A stretch of 64,000 bases of DNA from Hyposmocoma kahamanoa (Eukaryota > Arthropoda > Insecta > Lepidoptera > Cosmopterigidae), in the NCBI RefSeq assembly GCF_003589595.1, contig NW_020653945.1, positions 10,138,855 to 10,202,854 on the forward strand. The letters run 5' to 3'. Below the pieces are notes generated by a model, which was given only the letters and a program-made list of their open reading frames with translations, made no database searches and was not told the origin of the DNA. Position 1 is the first letter of the stretch. Each line of letters opens with the position of its first letter. The translations under genes were made by a program, and so were the position numbers. This document shows, one piece after another, positions 43,020 through 54,588 of this stretch.

Positions 43020-44813
43020 GTTAATAGTTTAACATTAAATTGTTCAAATTGAACTACATTTAATGCATTAACTTCCTGCTAGCTATTGACGACAGCAGCG
43101 CTATCGAAGTGTGCCATATTAACGGTACTAGCTTGACATTCTTTACATTTGCAAAGTTATTTGAGGCGCCTTTACTCTAACATCGAACGATTTCTATCGA
43201 ACAAAACCCATCGGGGTAAGTTGGGATTTAATATAGCCTCTGATACGACCATTTCACAAGGTGTGGGACCGCAACTGCGCGGACATCGCTTGCGACAGCC
43301 GCCCGCGCAGGTGACAGCAACGGACCGCACTACATAACTCGCGCAAGACGAAATTGCTACATTTTAGTCTGATTTACTTTTATTATTTCAAATCTTGATT
43401 TCATTCAAATAACAATAACCCCATTGCTCTTTCTGTAATTGGATCAGTGAAATAGAGCCTAAAAAAGTTTCTTACGCGCGTTTGAACCTAACGTTCGAAA
43501 AATATAAAATTTTGCGACTAAATGAAGTACACGTGTGATCAGTACAAGTGCACATGAGTCTAGGCTTGCCTTAATAATAAATCATTGTCTACCTTGGTGA
43601 GGTGTTAGGAAGATGAATTACAAAAAGCGAAATAATTTTTAAGGTAACCGTATCCAAACAGTAAAAAAGAAACCCTTGTGGTGAGGAAAATTCAAGGACT
43701 AATGACTATTATAGTGAGTATTCAAATGCCATCAACGAATTTCCATATTTAGAAACATTCAAATTTAAATAATATTATTAATACAAGTAATATCCGTTTC
43801 TATATCACAGCTATTTGTCTCAGAAATGTCTATTGTCATCGATTTAACATTAGGCATAGTTGTAGGACTTGGGAACTTGTCCGCCTCTTTCGTAGGAATT
43901 TTAGAAATATTAAATACAAAATTAAAAAATGAAGCAAATATTTAGTTCAATGGAGACATCATATGATTAATTATTCAGACTTTGCTAAAAATAGTCTTCT
44001 GCGTTGAATAAAATTTTCTAAACATTTATAATTTTTGAGAAAATAGCAATTAGGAAAAAAAACTAAAGTTACTTAAGATACGAAACACTCCGTGCACAAG
44101 TTCTGTCTCACTTGACCGTTTTTTATTTTTCAGCTAATTATTCTTGCACAAATATTACAATGTACCGTAATATTATTTAAAATCCGCAACTAAATATAAA
44201 TTAGCCAAGTCGCGCATCGTAACGATATCAATTAAGTTTAATTGGAAATAAATATTACGAGAGAGTTCGATCAACTCTATACAAATTGGTGAGTTATTGA
44301 TGCCGAAATTCCTCAATGCCATTGTCAAGAGATATAAACTATGGCAATTTCCCCAGTGAGGATTACGTGGTATTACTAAGGTGACGGTTCATTTCAGTTT
44401 GAGAGCACGGCACAGAAAAAGATGATAAAATGCGACTCGGAATCTTTAAGGCAATTTGAATGCTGATTGCAATTGTTTACAAAAATTTAAAACTTTTAAA
44501 TGTAGAACTTTTTTGCAAAAAGGTAGTGCAATTGAAAGAGAAACTTTCTAGTGTGAGTGTACAACAAAATAATTATTTTTCAACGATTCGTAGATATAGA
44601 AAATCCAAATAAGAGACCTTTGTACATCTGATTTTTATACCGAAATAATACAACATCAATTGTTGTCAAACAAAGCACGTTAAACACGTTAATTCCCTTG
44701 AAGGCTGTTTCGCTTTCCCTTAACCCGCAAGTTTGTCAAGTTTCTCTTAACAAACAACTCTTGCCATTTGCTCTCAATAAAAATAACGCTTACATTTACT
44801 TTACACATTCAAG

Positions 44814-44819
44814 TTTATT
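44814..44819 (-). promoter_or_regulatory. Poly(A) signal of astacin 2
   Basis: AATAAA on the minus strand, 44 bases beyond the astacin 2 stop codon. Confidence 0.65.
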
Positions 44820-44862
44820 TCGTTCTTTACAAGCTTCAATTCATTGTGACATTTTTTATTTC

Positions 44863-47800
44863 TTATCGGTGAGTGATTACGACTTCGTCGTAAGATTCCT
44901 CGCAATACATTTTATTCAACTTGGTTATATCTCCTTCGGACAATCCGTCTCTTTGCCCGATTTTTACGCCTTCCTGAAATCAGTTAAATACAATAATCTT
45001 TCTTTTAACTCATTTACTTAGGGTATTTGGTCATTATTGAACACCATCATCAACCCATTTTATACGCCCCACTACTGGGCACTGGTCTCAGGATTTAAGC
45101 CACAGTCCGCCTTGATGGCCCAATGCGGGTTGGGGGCTTCACACGTTTTTAGAGGGTTATGAACCTTCTTCGACGAGCAGCTTTCATCACGATCCTTCAC
45201 CGAAAAGATCATGGTAAATTTCTAATAAAATTTTGCACATAAATTCTGAAAACTCTAAGGTGCGATCGCGGATTCGAACCCACGGCCTCTGCTTGAGAGG
45301 CGTTAGGTCAAACCATTAGCCGCCCTTTCGAAGGGGCTCCCGCCTTGTCGTGGCGGGGAGGGCTCTAGTAGCCGTGGTCGATTTCATCCTACGGTGAAGC
45401 AGAGAGGAATCCACGGGGGCGGCCGATGGTGGTAGGCCGGCCCGAGGAGGAGGGTGTTCCGCGCGGACTCGTCTGGTCAGCGGAACCACGGATGCGCGCT
45501 GGGAGGAGGGTCGCGGAGGGAGAGACATGTCGGTGTGTCGTTGCCGCTTGTCCTGTCCTCCGCGAGACTGGCGGGGCTACACTGCTTACGATGATGCAGT
45601 GGTGGCGAGGCGACGGAGGAAGAGACGTGTCGGTGTGTCGTTGCCGCTCGTCCTATCCTCCGCGGCCAAACTTGGGCGGTTGGTCCGTGCGGTGGGCGCT
45701 CCAAGGGATTCTCCTCGGAGAGTTCGCGCGGATGCGCGTCAGGTGTTGCGGCGGAGCCTGCCAACAGATCCACCGCACAGGCTGGGGGAGCAGCCAAACT
45801 TCACTGTTGAGTGGATGCTGTCCTGGCCCTCCTTGGCCCCTGGGTAGCGGACTCGGGGAGTTCGTTGCCCAGCATAGAGGGGCTCGGGATGGAAGGCTCG
45901 TCTGGTGTTCGGTGAGCCTCAAATTCGGAGGCGGGGGACCGATGTGTCTCCCTTCTCGGGGAGGGGCTGCGCAGGGTGCGACCAGCCGCTGGTGGGGGCG
46001 CGAACGAGTGCAATAGCGTACCGTACTCCCACCTACAGCAGAGAGGAGGAACACTCCGGGGGTTTAGAGCGGTCGGGCTGCTCCCCTTCAGGGTTCAGCC
46101 CAGTTCCACACAACCCCGGCTCTACCCCCCATCCGTTAGCAGATACCCCCGCATTAACAAAAAAAAACCATTAGGCTACTACGGTTTTATTGAACATGTC
46201 AGCACCATTACAAAAAACCATACATCAACAAAACGCTTAGCAAATAAATCAAAATACTACGTTACGTAGTTACGTATTACTTATACAAAAATATGTTTGT
46301 ACTCATAAGTGGGCGTAAAACTTAATTTACTGTGATTCTCGATTTGTCTTCCGTCTTTTGGTGCCTTGTCATTTTTGTCAACGATGTAGTGTACTTAAGT
46401 CCAAATACAGAACCGAGCTTCTCTCAGCGAAGTTTTTTTTTTATGATGCAAAGTAACGGGACGAACAAGACGTACAAGAAGCAAAAGTTTTATTTTATAA
46501 ATAAATTAAAATAAACTATCAAAAACAACGAAAATATCTTTAGGTGCCACATTCGCAAAACTATACCTAATCATGTTGATTGACACGTTATGGCTTATCA
46601 GCATTCCAATATGACTAGTGGTTTACTCCACTAGTTACTTTCACAGAAAATAATTGATCATCGTCGTAGTAAAATATGCTTCAAGGCGCTGGTTCAAATA
46701 CAGCCAGATCGAAGAATTTTTTCTTAGTATTCGATATTTGTATTAGCAATTATAAAAAACAAGTGATGAACTTGCAACGTCAGAGAAAGTTCAAGACGTG
46801 TCAAGTTTCCAATCCGTCTCCAAACTGCTTTGGCTTAGCGTGGCGAATTGGAGCGCGCAGCACTTATACAGTCGATATCCTAAGATAGCTATTGTTAAAG
46901 GAATTCCACCTTTATATTAAATAAACGTTAACGATCACATTGGCTTAAAAAGTCATTCACTAATGATGTAATCCGCGTTAGAGCTCCTTGTGAGAGTTCG
47001 GAGGGCTTAGCCCGGACGCCCGCCGTACCCTGGTCTTACCGCTTACCAGAGAGCCCGTAGTCTCCTCGGAATTCCCTATCCCTCGGGTCAGTAGATACAA
47101 TCAACCAAACAATGGACAGTTTTATCATCATATTAAATCTAGTTATTAATGTAGTTATACATAATAGTAATTAATCTAGAAGTTTTAGTAGCAGTAGAGC
47201 AAGCAGTTCGTCCAGGGAATATACTGCCACCTTACCCATTTCTACCGCCAAGCAGTAATGTGACCATTACTGCGTTCCGATTTTGAAGGGTAACGGCGCT
47301 AGTGACATTACAGACACATTAGACTTGACAACTTATGTCTCAGGGCGACGGGCGCAGTGGTAGTGCCACTCAGATCTTTGTGATTTTGTGAGCTCTAAAT
47401 GGCTAACTGGTAACTGCAACTGTTATTGACAAGTTTGTCGCTTACCACCAGGCGCACGATCTGTTCGTCCGATCACTTGGTATCATAAAAAAAATCAGGA
47501 AGTGACCAAAATGAATTTTACAGCTGCGTACTTACTGCGCGCTTATCTACTCGGAACCAAATGGTCTTAGGGGGTCAGGGCTGCGGGTTTTAATGATTCG
47601 AGGTGTGTAATTTCTTATTTACCGCCCTTAATACATAATGTACTATTTAATCTATCTACTAACAATGAACAGGTATCTTAATTCATCGACTGTATGTTTC
47701 AAGGTTATTTAAGATGAATATATAAAGTAACAAATAAAACAGTACTCTAAAAGTTCTTCAGAAGTTATTAGAGTAAAGCTACTTCACATTTAAGCTTACC

Positions 47801-50800
47801 TGCAAAGGAACAATAGTTCTGTTTCCATTAATAGAGAAAGCATTTTCAGGATAATGCATGACGCTATTATAATCGTATATCACTCCGAAATCGGTAACCG
47901 TATCGTTGGTATACTTAGCAAAATTGTGTTCAGTACCTGAAATAAAAGAAAATGTTCACCCAAATAGGATATACATGTGCTGAAAAAGTAGGAATAAATT
48001 TTTCTCAGCACTTAGTGATTAAACTATTTCATCTTAAACCCATTTGTACGTCCCATTTCTGGGCACGGGTCTCTTCTCAGGCGAGTGTTTTAGGCCATGG
48101 TCCGCCAAGGTGACCCAATACGGGTTGGTGATTTCCGAGGTTGGGAACCTTCTTGGACGTGCAGTTATCATGACGATGTTTTCCTTCGCCGAAAAGATCA
48201 TGGTAAATTTGAAATTCAATTTCGCACATAAATTCCGAAAACTCGGAGGTGCGAGGCCGGCTTTGAACTCCAGCAGAGACGGTAGGTCAGACCGTTAGGC
48301 TACCACGGCGTTTTAATATTTTTTTATTAAAATATTTGGGGAAAATAAAATGAGTGCATTTGCAGTTTAAATTTTAAGAATAGTGCTGAGAAAATTTTAC
48401 CGTGTTTCAATCGAAATATTTCCTTTTCTCTCTCTTTGCTACTTGTAATCCTGCCTAAACTCGGCAAACGAGCTGATGATAACAGTAAAACTGAAATGCT
48501 ATGTAACATACATAGCTTTTCAGTTTTACTGTTATCAACCTACCCTGACGTTCACTATCTAAAACGTGGCTAAGTGGCAAATGGTCAAATATCTATTTTA
48601 AATAACATAAGATAGAGCTCAAAATTCTCTATTGAAAAACAGTTACTTCGTTAACGTGTCCGACATATCGAAACTAATGATGCACAACTAAAATATAATT
48701 AAACAATTTCAATATTTAAAAAAATACAATTATTAAAGCGACATCTCTAGTCAGTCCCTGGTAACTGTAAAGAAACCTGGCTGAGTGACGAAATAGATTT
48801 CTCACAGATAGCGCTACGGCAAATAAGTTGTTAAAAACCAAAAACAACGATCTGCAATAAGCACATAGAAAATTTCGTAAGATCCGCTACTTCGTTCCGT
48901 GGCTTAGTTGGCATAGCGTTTGCCACGGTTTGCTGGATGACGTTGGTTCGAATCCAGTCGGAACGAAGGATTTTTTTCTAAGTGTAATCTTTGTATCAAT
49001 AATTATAACAAACTAATGGAGCCATTTCACATAATAATTGAGTATCATGGTAGTCAAACATCGTGACATTCAATAAAAAAGCTTTAAAAAAACTTCAATA
49101 TTCTAAAACTGGTTGGTATGATTTTTTATAATATCTCAAACATTATTTGGTCACATAGTCGAGTTTTAGTGAGCGGACAGCAGTACTATAGAAGACACTG
49201 CAGCTTCTAGAAAACACTGCATTTATAACATGGCATATATATTTTTACATATATTTTTAGTAGCAGTAAAGCTCCTTGTGTCTTTCACAAGGAGCTTTAC
49301 TGCCACCTTATCTATTTCTGCCGCCAAGCAGTAATGTCAGCATTACTGTGTTCCGATTTTAAAGGGTAAGGGTGCTGGTGAAATTACAGGCACATGGGAC
49401 TTGTCAACTTATGTCTCAGGGTGACGGGTGCAGTGGCGGTGTGCCTCAGAACTTCGCGATTTAAAGAGCTAAATGGCACTGCAACTGTTATGGACAGGCG
49501 TGTAGCTTACCATCAGGCGCACGACTTGTTCGTCCCGTCACTTGATATTGTAAAAATTGTTGTTCCTATTCGTAACAAAAAGTGAAAATCAAGATTTTTG
49601 ATGAAATCAAACAAAACATGATTCCATCAAGAATCATTAGAAAGAATTCATTACTTAAAATTGTTGCTGCAATCATTATTCTTACTTGATAGTCTCAGAT
49701 GGAAACATCACTTTATCACCTTAATCTGTCACGTGTTCTAGAAATATAAGATGTCCCTAACCATTGTGGTACTGTAGCGGTCTAGAGTTACACGTGTCTC
49801 AAGCACGCAGCTGTGTTTTAATCAGCCTTTTAAAAAAAACTTATCCCGTCCCGCAGCCAAGAAACACTCGATGTCCCTTACCATTTTGGTAATTATTTTT
49901 ATATAAATACTTTTTATCTACATGGAATTTATGTGCGGCAACCACATTGAATTTATATCTTCTTATAACTATACTTATCTACGTACTATTCACAATAATA
50001 TCTCACCAGGACGAATATTTTTCCAAATAATGTTAACAAAATCATCCCGATCGTATGTGCTTTGCATGTGGTAGAATCCAAGCGTGTGCAGCATTTCATG
50101 AACCACGGTGCCATGTCTGAAGCATCCCTTGGATAAATTTAGAACCTGGTTTTGATCTTCGTCGTCTTTCGGAGTGCTGAAGCCTACGTTTGAGAAACAA
50201 CCGTTTGCGGATCCCTAAAACACAATATAAAAGCCACACACTTAAAATATACTAATTTCATTATCCTAAGTAAGACATTCTCCACACTTAGTCGTAGTGT
50301 AGCAATTGATCAGTTAGCACGGTATTCAAGCGTGGAGAGTCAGCCATTTGACACACTGAAATTAGCATGATGTAAATTTATTTATTTTATTTTTTAGGGA
50401 TAATAAACAATTGTACAGGATATGTTTACATTAAGTATTGGTTAATTGTAACATAAGTAGGTTAATTCTAACATAGTAAAAATTCCAACATAAGAGTACG
50501 TACAATCAACAACATTATCCAAAAATTACTATTATAATTAAAATTGTCGTGTGTGATGGGTTAGATAAACCTAAAACAAATGGACATAGTTATGCAAAAT
50601 AAAACCAACCCACAAGATGTTACTTTCGAGATAATTAGATTTATGCAAAAACAGTGTGAAGAAATAAATAGGTAAGTTATTTGACACAAATAACGTGAGT
50701 TATGTGTAGCATTGAGAATGATATAGAGAAACTATTATACTATATAGCAATAAATAGAAAACATTATGTATCTTTTCATTTCGTTAACGAGAATCATGTT

Positions 50801-53800
50801 CTAGTTTTCGTAATGAAAATGCTAAACATCTACAGTACTTCAGTACATGTGGCATAGATCCATTTAGTATATTTAAAAAAATACATTATATGAAAATAAG
50901 CAGCATGGTTCTTTTTAGCTATTAAAAAGTTGTTTATTTAGGGTTGGTACCCTGAAGGACTTTTATTTTCTCCGTTTTGGATTGGTATATTGCCAGGATC
51001 TTGATGTGAGCAGGTAAAGGACAAATAAGGACAGATAACGTACATAACTCAATTTCACTCGAGGTGTAGGTTGGTTCGTGTCCAAATAAAAGGTAAACAA
51101 AAAAGAAATTAGCTCAGGGCTTCATTAACAGATTATTTTAAATTTAGAAGCAGGTTATTATAATTATGTCAATAACACTAAACAAATCATTGCTATGAGA
51201 AAGAATTATACGTAGAAGAACTAGCATGTCAGCATTTGTTCGGCAGCGCGCCGTTCTAGGGAGTCACCGCACTTATTAACGCAGAATCGCATCAAGACTG
51301 GGCTTCCAAAATTTCATAGTTTTTTGAACGCATGTCTTCAATCGTGCCTATGTTTGATCAATGCCAAATTTGGAGATAGGTTTCATTAAACCTTTTTAAA
51401 GTAAATTAATCACGACACTTACATAATACGTTGACTTTCCCTCGATACTTTTTTTTAAATCATACGTGTTTTGAGGTTTATAATTTATTCATAATAATAT
51501 TATTTTAGTTAGTAATATAAAGTTTAATACTACATATAGAAAATAAGGTATACTAATGACTTATCAAGGGACATTTGACATTTATCCATTTAATAATCCA
51601 GTAATTAACGAAAATGGTTTTGAGACTTATGCCCTTTGCGTCCGTGTAAAATCGTGTGAGCATGGTGTATGCAATACACGGCTTTATTGCTACTGAGATA
51701 AAATTTACGAGAAAAAGCTTTATTACGATGAACCTAAGAACGAAAAATACGTGCGTTTCGCATCGATTCGTACGAACGCAACTCGACACAGGTTGGCAAT
51801 AAATCCGGGGTCTACTCTAGTTCTCCGTTCGGCGTTCGTCCGAAACAATTACCGTTAAATAAGTAATACTAGACCCAATTAAAAGACAATGTCTTCACTC
51901 GCATCATGCGTGCGCACAAGCTTCGTTCACATCATGCGTATTTTAATTTTAATTTTGGTAAGTATTATGTATTTGACAGAACTGTTTTCGGACGGATCGA
52001 CAACCAACGGCGGAGAACTAGAGTGCAGGGCCTGCTTGCTCGGCGCCGTGACTCCTCTGTGATGTTCCGTAATGTTTAGTTTCGTGCGCGAACGGCGAAT
52101 CGGCTTAATGCGACAAGTGTGGTTAAACACGATCGTATCCAGACGATTCCGTGTTAATAAGATTGGTGATTCCGTTAAACAGCGCGCCCGTCCAAACTCT
52201 CATGGGTACATTGTATCCAATATTTTACACAAGATATGAATAGTCAATCCAATTGAAAAATATAAGACTCAAAAAGTCGAGAGCGATACCTACTTTAAAG
52301 TATTGTAATGGAATAGGTATAGTATTTTCTAATAAAACCCTAATAATATGAAAGGAATTTTTGATGTTTAACTAGTCTTCATTACCTGTATAATAACAGC
52401 ATGATCCGCTTCATTCTTTCTAGGTACAAATCTTAAGCAAGACTTGTTTGCAATATCGGCCATTCCCTCTTCAATCAATTTAACTTGGTCGTCCTCTGTT
52501 ACCAACCGACAAAAAAGTGTAATAATAGTAAGTTTCGTAGTTAACTTAAATAGAGTTCACAGGTGTTAAATGTGTAATTAGTTTCATGACGAATTTCATC
52601 TGTGAAACGCAACAATTGCGCGATTGACATCGAACCAAATGATCTTGACTTTGTCTTTACTATACGGAGGTTGCGACATGCTTAAAATGGTATGTCACCA
52701 TCATCATTGTGATCAACCCGGTAAATGTAGACCTTAGCAATAAAAATCCGCCATATAACGCTTAATATCTAGCAGTTACCTTCCACTATTTGCTTGTCAC
52801 ACTTGCGCATTACACTGCTAGTAAAAATGGAAGTATATTTATTTGCGATTTCGCGAACTTAGTTGCGATTGTGTTGAATATTGTTTTCATACAGTTAATT
52901 TTGATCTCCCTCTGAATAAAATTGATAAAATAAATGACATAAGCTTAAGTACAGTCACAGATACCACCACCAAAAATATACCAGATACGTGTTTCGCCTC
53001 TCTACGAGGCACTATGATTGACTACATGAAAAAAAAATTATCAACACATTCATTTCACCTCCACTGAGTTCGCAGAATAGCAAATTAATTTACTTCAATA
53101 TTTATTAACATGTAATTCCGCAAAGTACCACCTGAATCTATTAATTAACCTACACTGCAGCTTCTAGTTCATGGTATAATCAAATTAAATACAGACCAAA
53201 ATCCTCAATTTCAATGTGGTAAACAACAGTTCGATTGGGCCAACGTTTGGTTCCACCACGAAGGCCATTACGAGAGTCATCCTTGGCTGCATGGATGTCA
53301 CGTTCTTGCGTTGTTGTTAGCAACATATCTCCTTCGAAATATTTGCCGAATTCGCCCTCTTCGAATGCTGTAGAGGGAATTTTACTTAGACCAAATGTTA
53401 AATATTATTCAATGGAATGTTTATAGTTCAGGAAACTTATTTAAGGAATTTCTACCTTCATGTAGTACTTTTCAAATATCATTTTATATTATTCGGTGCG
53501 CGTGAAAATGCATAATTTCGGAACACTGTCATGAACGATTATAAATTCAGGAAACATGAGAGTAGATACAAATGGTAACCCTATTTATCTCACACTCTCT
53601 AGTACAAACTTAATACTGGTGCCAAAAAAAAAATTTGTATGAAAATTATTTTTGAAAATTCAATTCTAGAGTCCCGAAATTTAAAATATGTTACGTTACC
53701 GGAGATTAATAAATAGCGGTTACTCATCTTTTTTCATTTCATCAAAACACCTTATTTCCACTAAAGTAAAAAACAGTTAATAACAGCTTCTAAAATTCAG

Positions 53801-53971
53801 TTGGTACCTGCATAATAATTAATAAATGGTCTATTGTAAATGTATTATAAATTTACCATCAGGGTCTCCAGACAATATTTCATTTGGGTCAAATAACTTC
53901 TGAGCTCTATCCTCCACTAAAGGTGCTGCAAATGCAGTTACAAAAACTGCAACTAAAACAGTACCTAACAT
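44863..53971 (-). CDS. Astacin metalloprotease, frameshifted (astacin 2)
   Basis: Six exons, minus strand: 53857-53971, 53197-53367, 52386-52495, 50007-50215, 47800-47936 and 44863-44973, with the same intron positions and phases as astacin 1. Exon 1 encodes a signal peptide (MLGTVLVAVFVTAFA). The propeptide has FEGD (Asp52). Residue numbers assume the extra base is ignored, giving 283 residues: zinc site HEMLHTLGFYH (His171, His175, His181), Met-turn SVMHY (Met228 present), four cysteines in the usual contexts, and an end just after MYCEESYDEVVITHR, so there is no tail. Exon 4 is 209 bases where its homologue is 208. The frame that starts with GCFSNVGF shifts within GACGACGGAAGAT (about 50154-50166), and the literal reading stops before the zinc site. 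Either a recent pseudogene, a segregating null allele, or a base-call error; all other exons are intact. Confidence 0.8.
45030..45319 (-). repeat. tRNA-derived SINE B, minus copy, split
   Basis: Antisense copy with CACTACTGGGCACTGGTCTC, ATCATGGTAAATTT and GGATTCGAACCC (B-box complement), ending in the A-box region GGTCAAACCATTAG at 45319. The last bases of the SINE (GGCTACTACGG) resume at 46175 beyond a LINE insertion. It lies in intron 5 of astacin 2. Confidence 0.8.
45320..46164 (+). mobile_element. GC-rich LINE 3' fragment inserted in a SINE
   Basis: An 845-base GC-rich block ending in a run of A and flanked by AAACCATTAG on both sides (45310-45319 and 46165-46174), a clear 10-base target duplication. 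Its start region (GCCGATGGTGGTAGGCCGGC, GAGGAGGAGGG) resembles the R1-like LINE at 17110-17360, so it is probably a 5'-truncated relative. An internal near-duplicate (TGTCGGTGTGTCGTTGCCGC at about 45528 and 45629) is present. Open frames here show no conserved reverse transcriptase motif. Confidence 0.75.
46605..46775 (+). repeat. tRNA-derived SINE tail, degraded
   Basis: GCTGGTTCAAATACAGCCAG (B-box remnant), AAGAATTTTTTCTTAGT and ATTTGTATTAGCAATTATAA follow the order of the SINE at 48893. Confidence 0.5.
47190..47492 (+). repeat. Dispersed repeat A, plus copy
   Basis: From GTAGCAGTAGAGCAAGCAG to CACTTGGTATCATAAAAAAA, a nearly full-length copy with its A-rich end. It sits about 310 bases beyond the 3' end of astacin 2 exon 5, in intron 5. 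Confidence 0.8.
48028..48312 (-). repeat. tRNA-derived SINE B, minus copy
   Basis: CATTTCTGGGCACGGGTCTC, GGCCATGGTCCGCCAAGG, AAGATCATGGTAAATTTG and GTCAGACCGTTAGGCTACCAC, in antisense order. In intron 4 of astacin 2. Confidence 0.8.
48478..48536. repeat. 59-bp near-perfect hairpin
   Basis: GATAACAGTAAAACTGAAA pairs with TTTCAGTTTTACTGTTATC, and the 20-base centre is itself an imperfect palindrome (GCTATGT / ACATAGC). Intron 4 of astacin 2. Confidence 0.85.
48893..49040 (+). repeat. tRNA-derived SINE C, best copy
   Basis: The head (48894-48964) is tRNA-like: GTTCCG pairs with CGGAAC as an acceptor stem, TGGCTTAGTTGG matches the A-box, and GGTTCGAATCC is a perfect B-box. A convincing anticodon arm is absent. 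The body, GAAGGATTTTTTTCTAAGTG, TCTTTGTATCAATAATTATA and ACAAACTAATGGAG, recurs at 37540, 46640 and 62763 (antisense), which identifies it as a SINE. Confidence 0.75.
49257..49555 (+). repeat. Dispersed repeat A, plus copy with 5' hairpin
   Basis: Starts with a small inverted repeat (CAGTAAAGCTCCTTGTG and its complement at 49264-49304), an aberrant 5' end. It continues normally to CTTGTTCGTCCCGTCACTTG and an A-rich terminus. Intron 4 of astacin 2. Confidence 0.8.
50153..50166 (-). other. Frameshift site in astacin 2 exon 4
   Basis: In the gene sense the sequence reads GACGACGGAAGATC. One of the two adjacent G (positions 50160/50161) is in excess: without it the frame runs from GCFSNVG into NQVLNLSKGCFRHG, as in the paralogue, and the exon length becomes 208. 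Confidence 0.8.
51240..52192. mobile_element. DNA transposon (TIR family 1, copy 2) with nested MITE
   Basis: Left end GGCAGCGCGCCGTTCTAGGG and the related complement of CCGTTAAACAGCGCGCCC at the right. The interior sequences CTTATTAACGCAGAATCGC and CGGCTTAATGCGACAAGTGT are shared with 380-712. A copy of the ATCCGTCCGAAACAAT MITE is nested at about 51795-52020. No transposase. Intron 3 of astacin 2. Confidence 0.65.
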
Positions 53972-54004
53972 TGTTGGTGTTTACTTTCTATAGCCTAACT
54001 AAAA

Positions 54005-54042
54005 TGTACTGCACTACGCATTATTCCAGCACCTCTATTTAA
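54005..54042 (-). promoter_or_regulatory. Candidate core promoter of astacin 2
   Basis: On the minus strand TTAAATAG (54035-54042) precedes an initiator-like GTGCAGTACA (about 54005-54014) by about 32 bases. The start codon is about 40 bases further on, at 53971. Spacing fits a TATA plus initiator arrangement. Confidence 0.45.
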
Positions 54043-54441
54043 GTAAAAGCAGCTACTTCAGAAAAGGATTACTCTACCGATCACCTCATTAGATAGTTAA
54101 ATGTAATCTAAGGACATGTCTGCCACTTGACGTTTATCTATTAAACAGGACAGAGACGAATTTGTCTCTTGACACATTAAAAGTTTTAAAACGGTGTACT
54201 AATGACTAAAACGACAAGCCTACCCTAAGACGGGGCTGTTTAAGATTAACAGTAGAATTTGTAGAAGTATAATACAATTTTTTCCTGTAAACATATGTAA
54301 TGTAAAATGATTACCTCGGCGACACAGAAAAGTTTTACAAATTAAAATAATTAAAAGTGTAAATTAAAAAAATATTGAAAGATTTCACAAATTTTTATTA
54401 AATAGTAATTATTTTATTTAAATTTTTTTAACCACTCTAAT

Positions 54442-54588
54442 GTCCGCTTCCACTAAACTTAAGTACGTCTCAAACCAAAGCTTGCAAGTCAAAAGTCACT
54501 CTTAGTAACATTGTGTTAAGAGTGTCTTATCAATTTAAGCATTGGTTTAGGCGTTTAGGCACTTAAATTTAGTGCAAGTGGATAAGTG
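54442..54588. mobile_element. Palindromic MITE upstream of astacin 2
   Basis: GTCCGCTTCCACTAAACTTAAG at the left is mirrored by CTTAAATTTAGTGCAAGTGG at the right, with further pairing through AAACCAAAGC / GCATTGGTTT. About 470 bases upstream of the astacin 2 start codon. Confidence 0.7.

Noticed and set aside
45426..46054. Several long frames on both strands in the GC-rich block
   Set aside because: High GC removes stop codons. No conserved reverse transcriptase, endonuclease or zinc-knuckle motif is seen, and the block is a LINE 3' fragment.
48894..48964. Possible tRNA gene with paired ends and perfect B-box
   Set aside because: No convincing anticodon arm, and the downstream sequence recurs with related heads at 37540, 46640 and 62763, so it is the head of a SINE.
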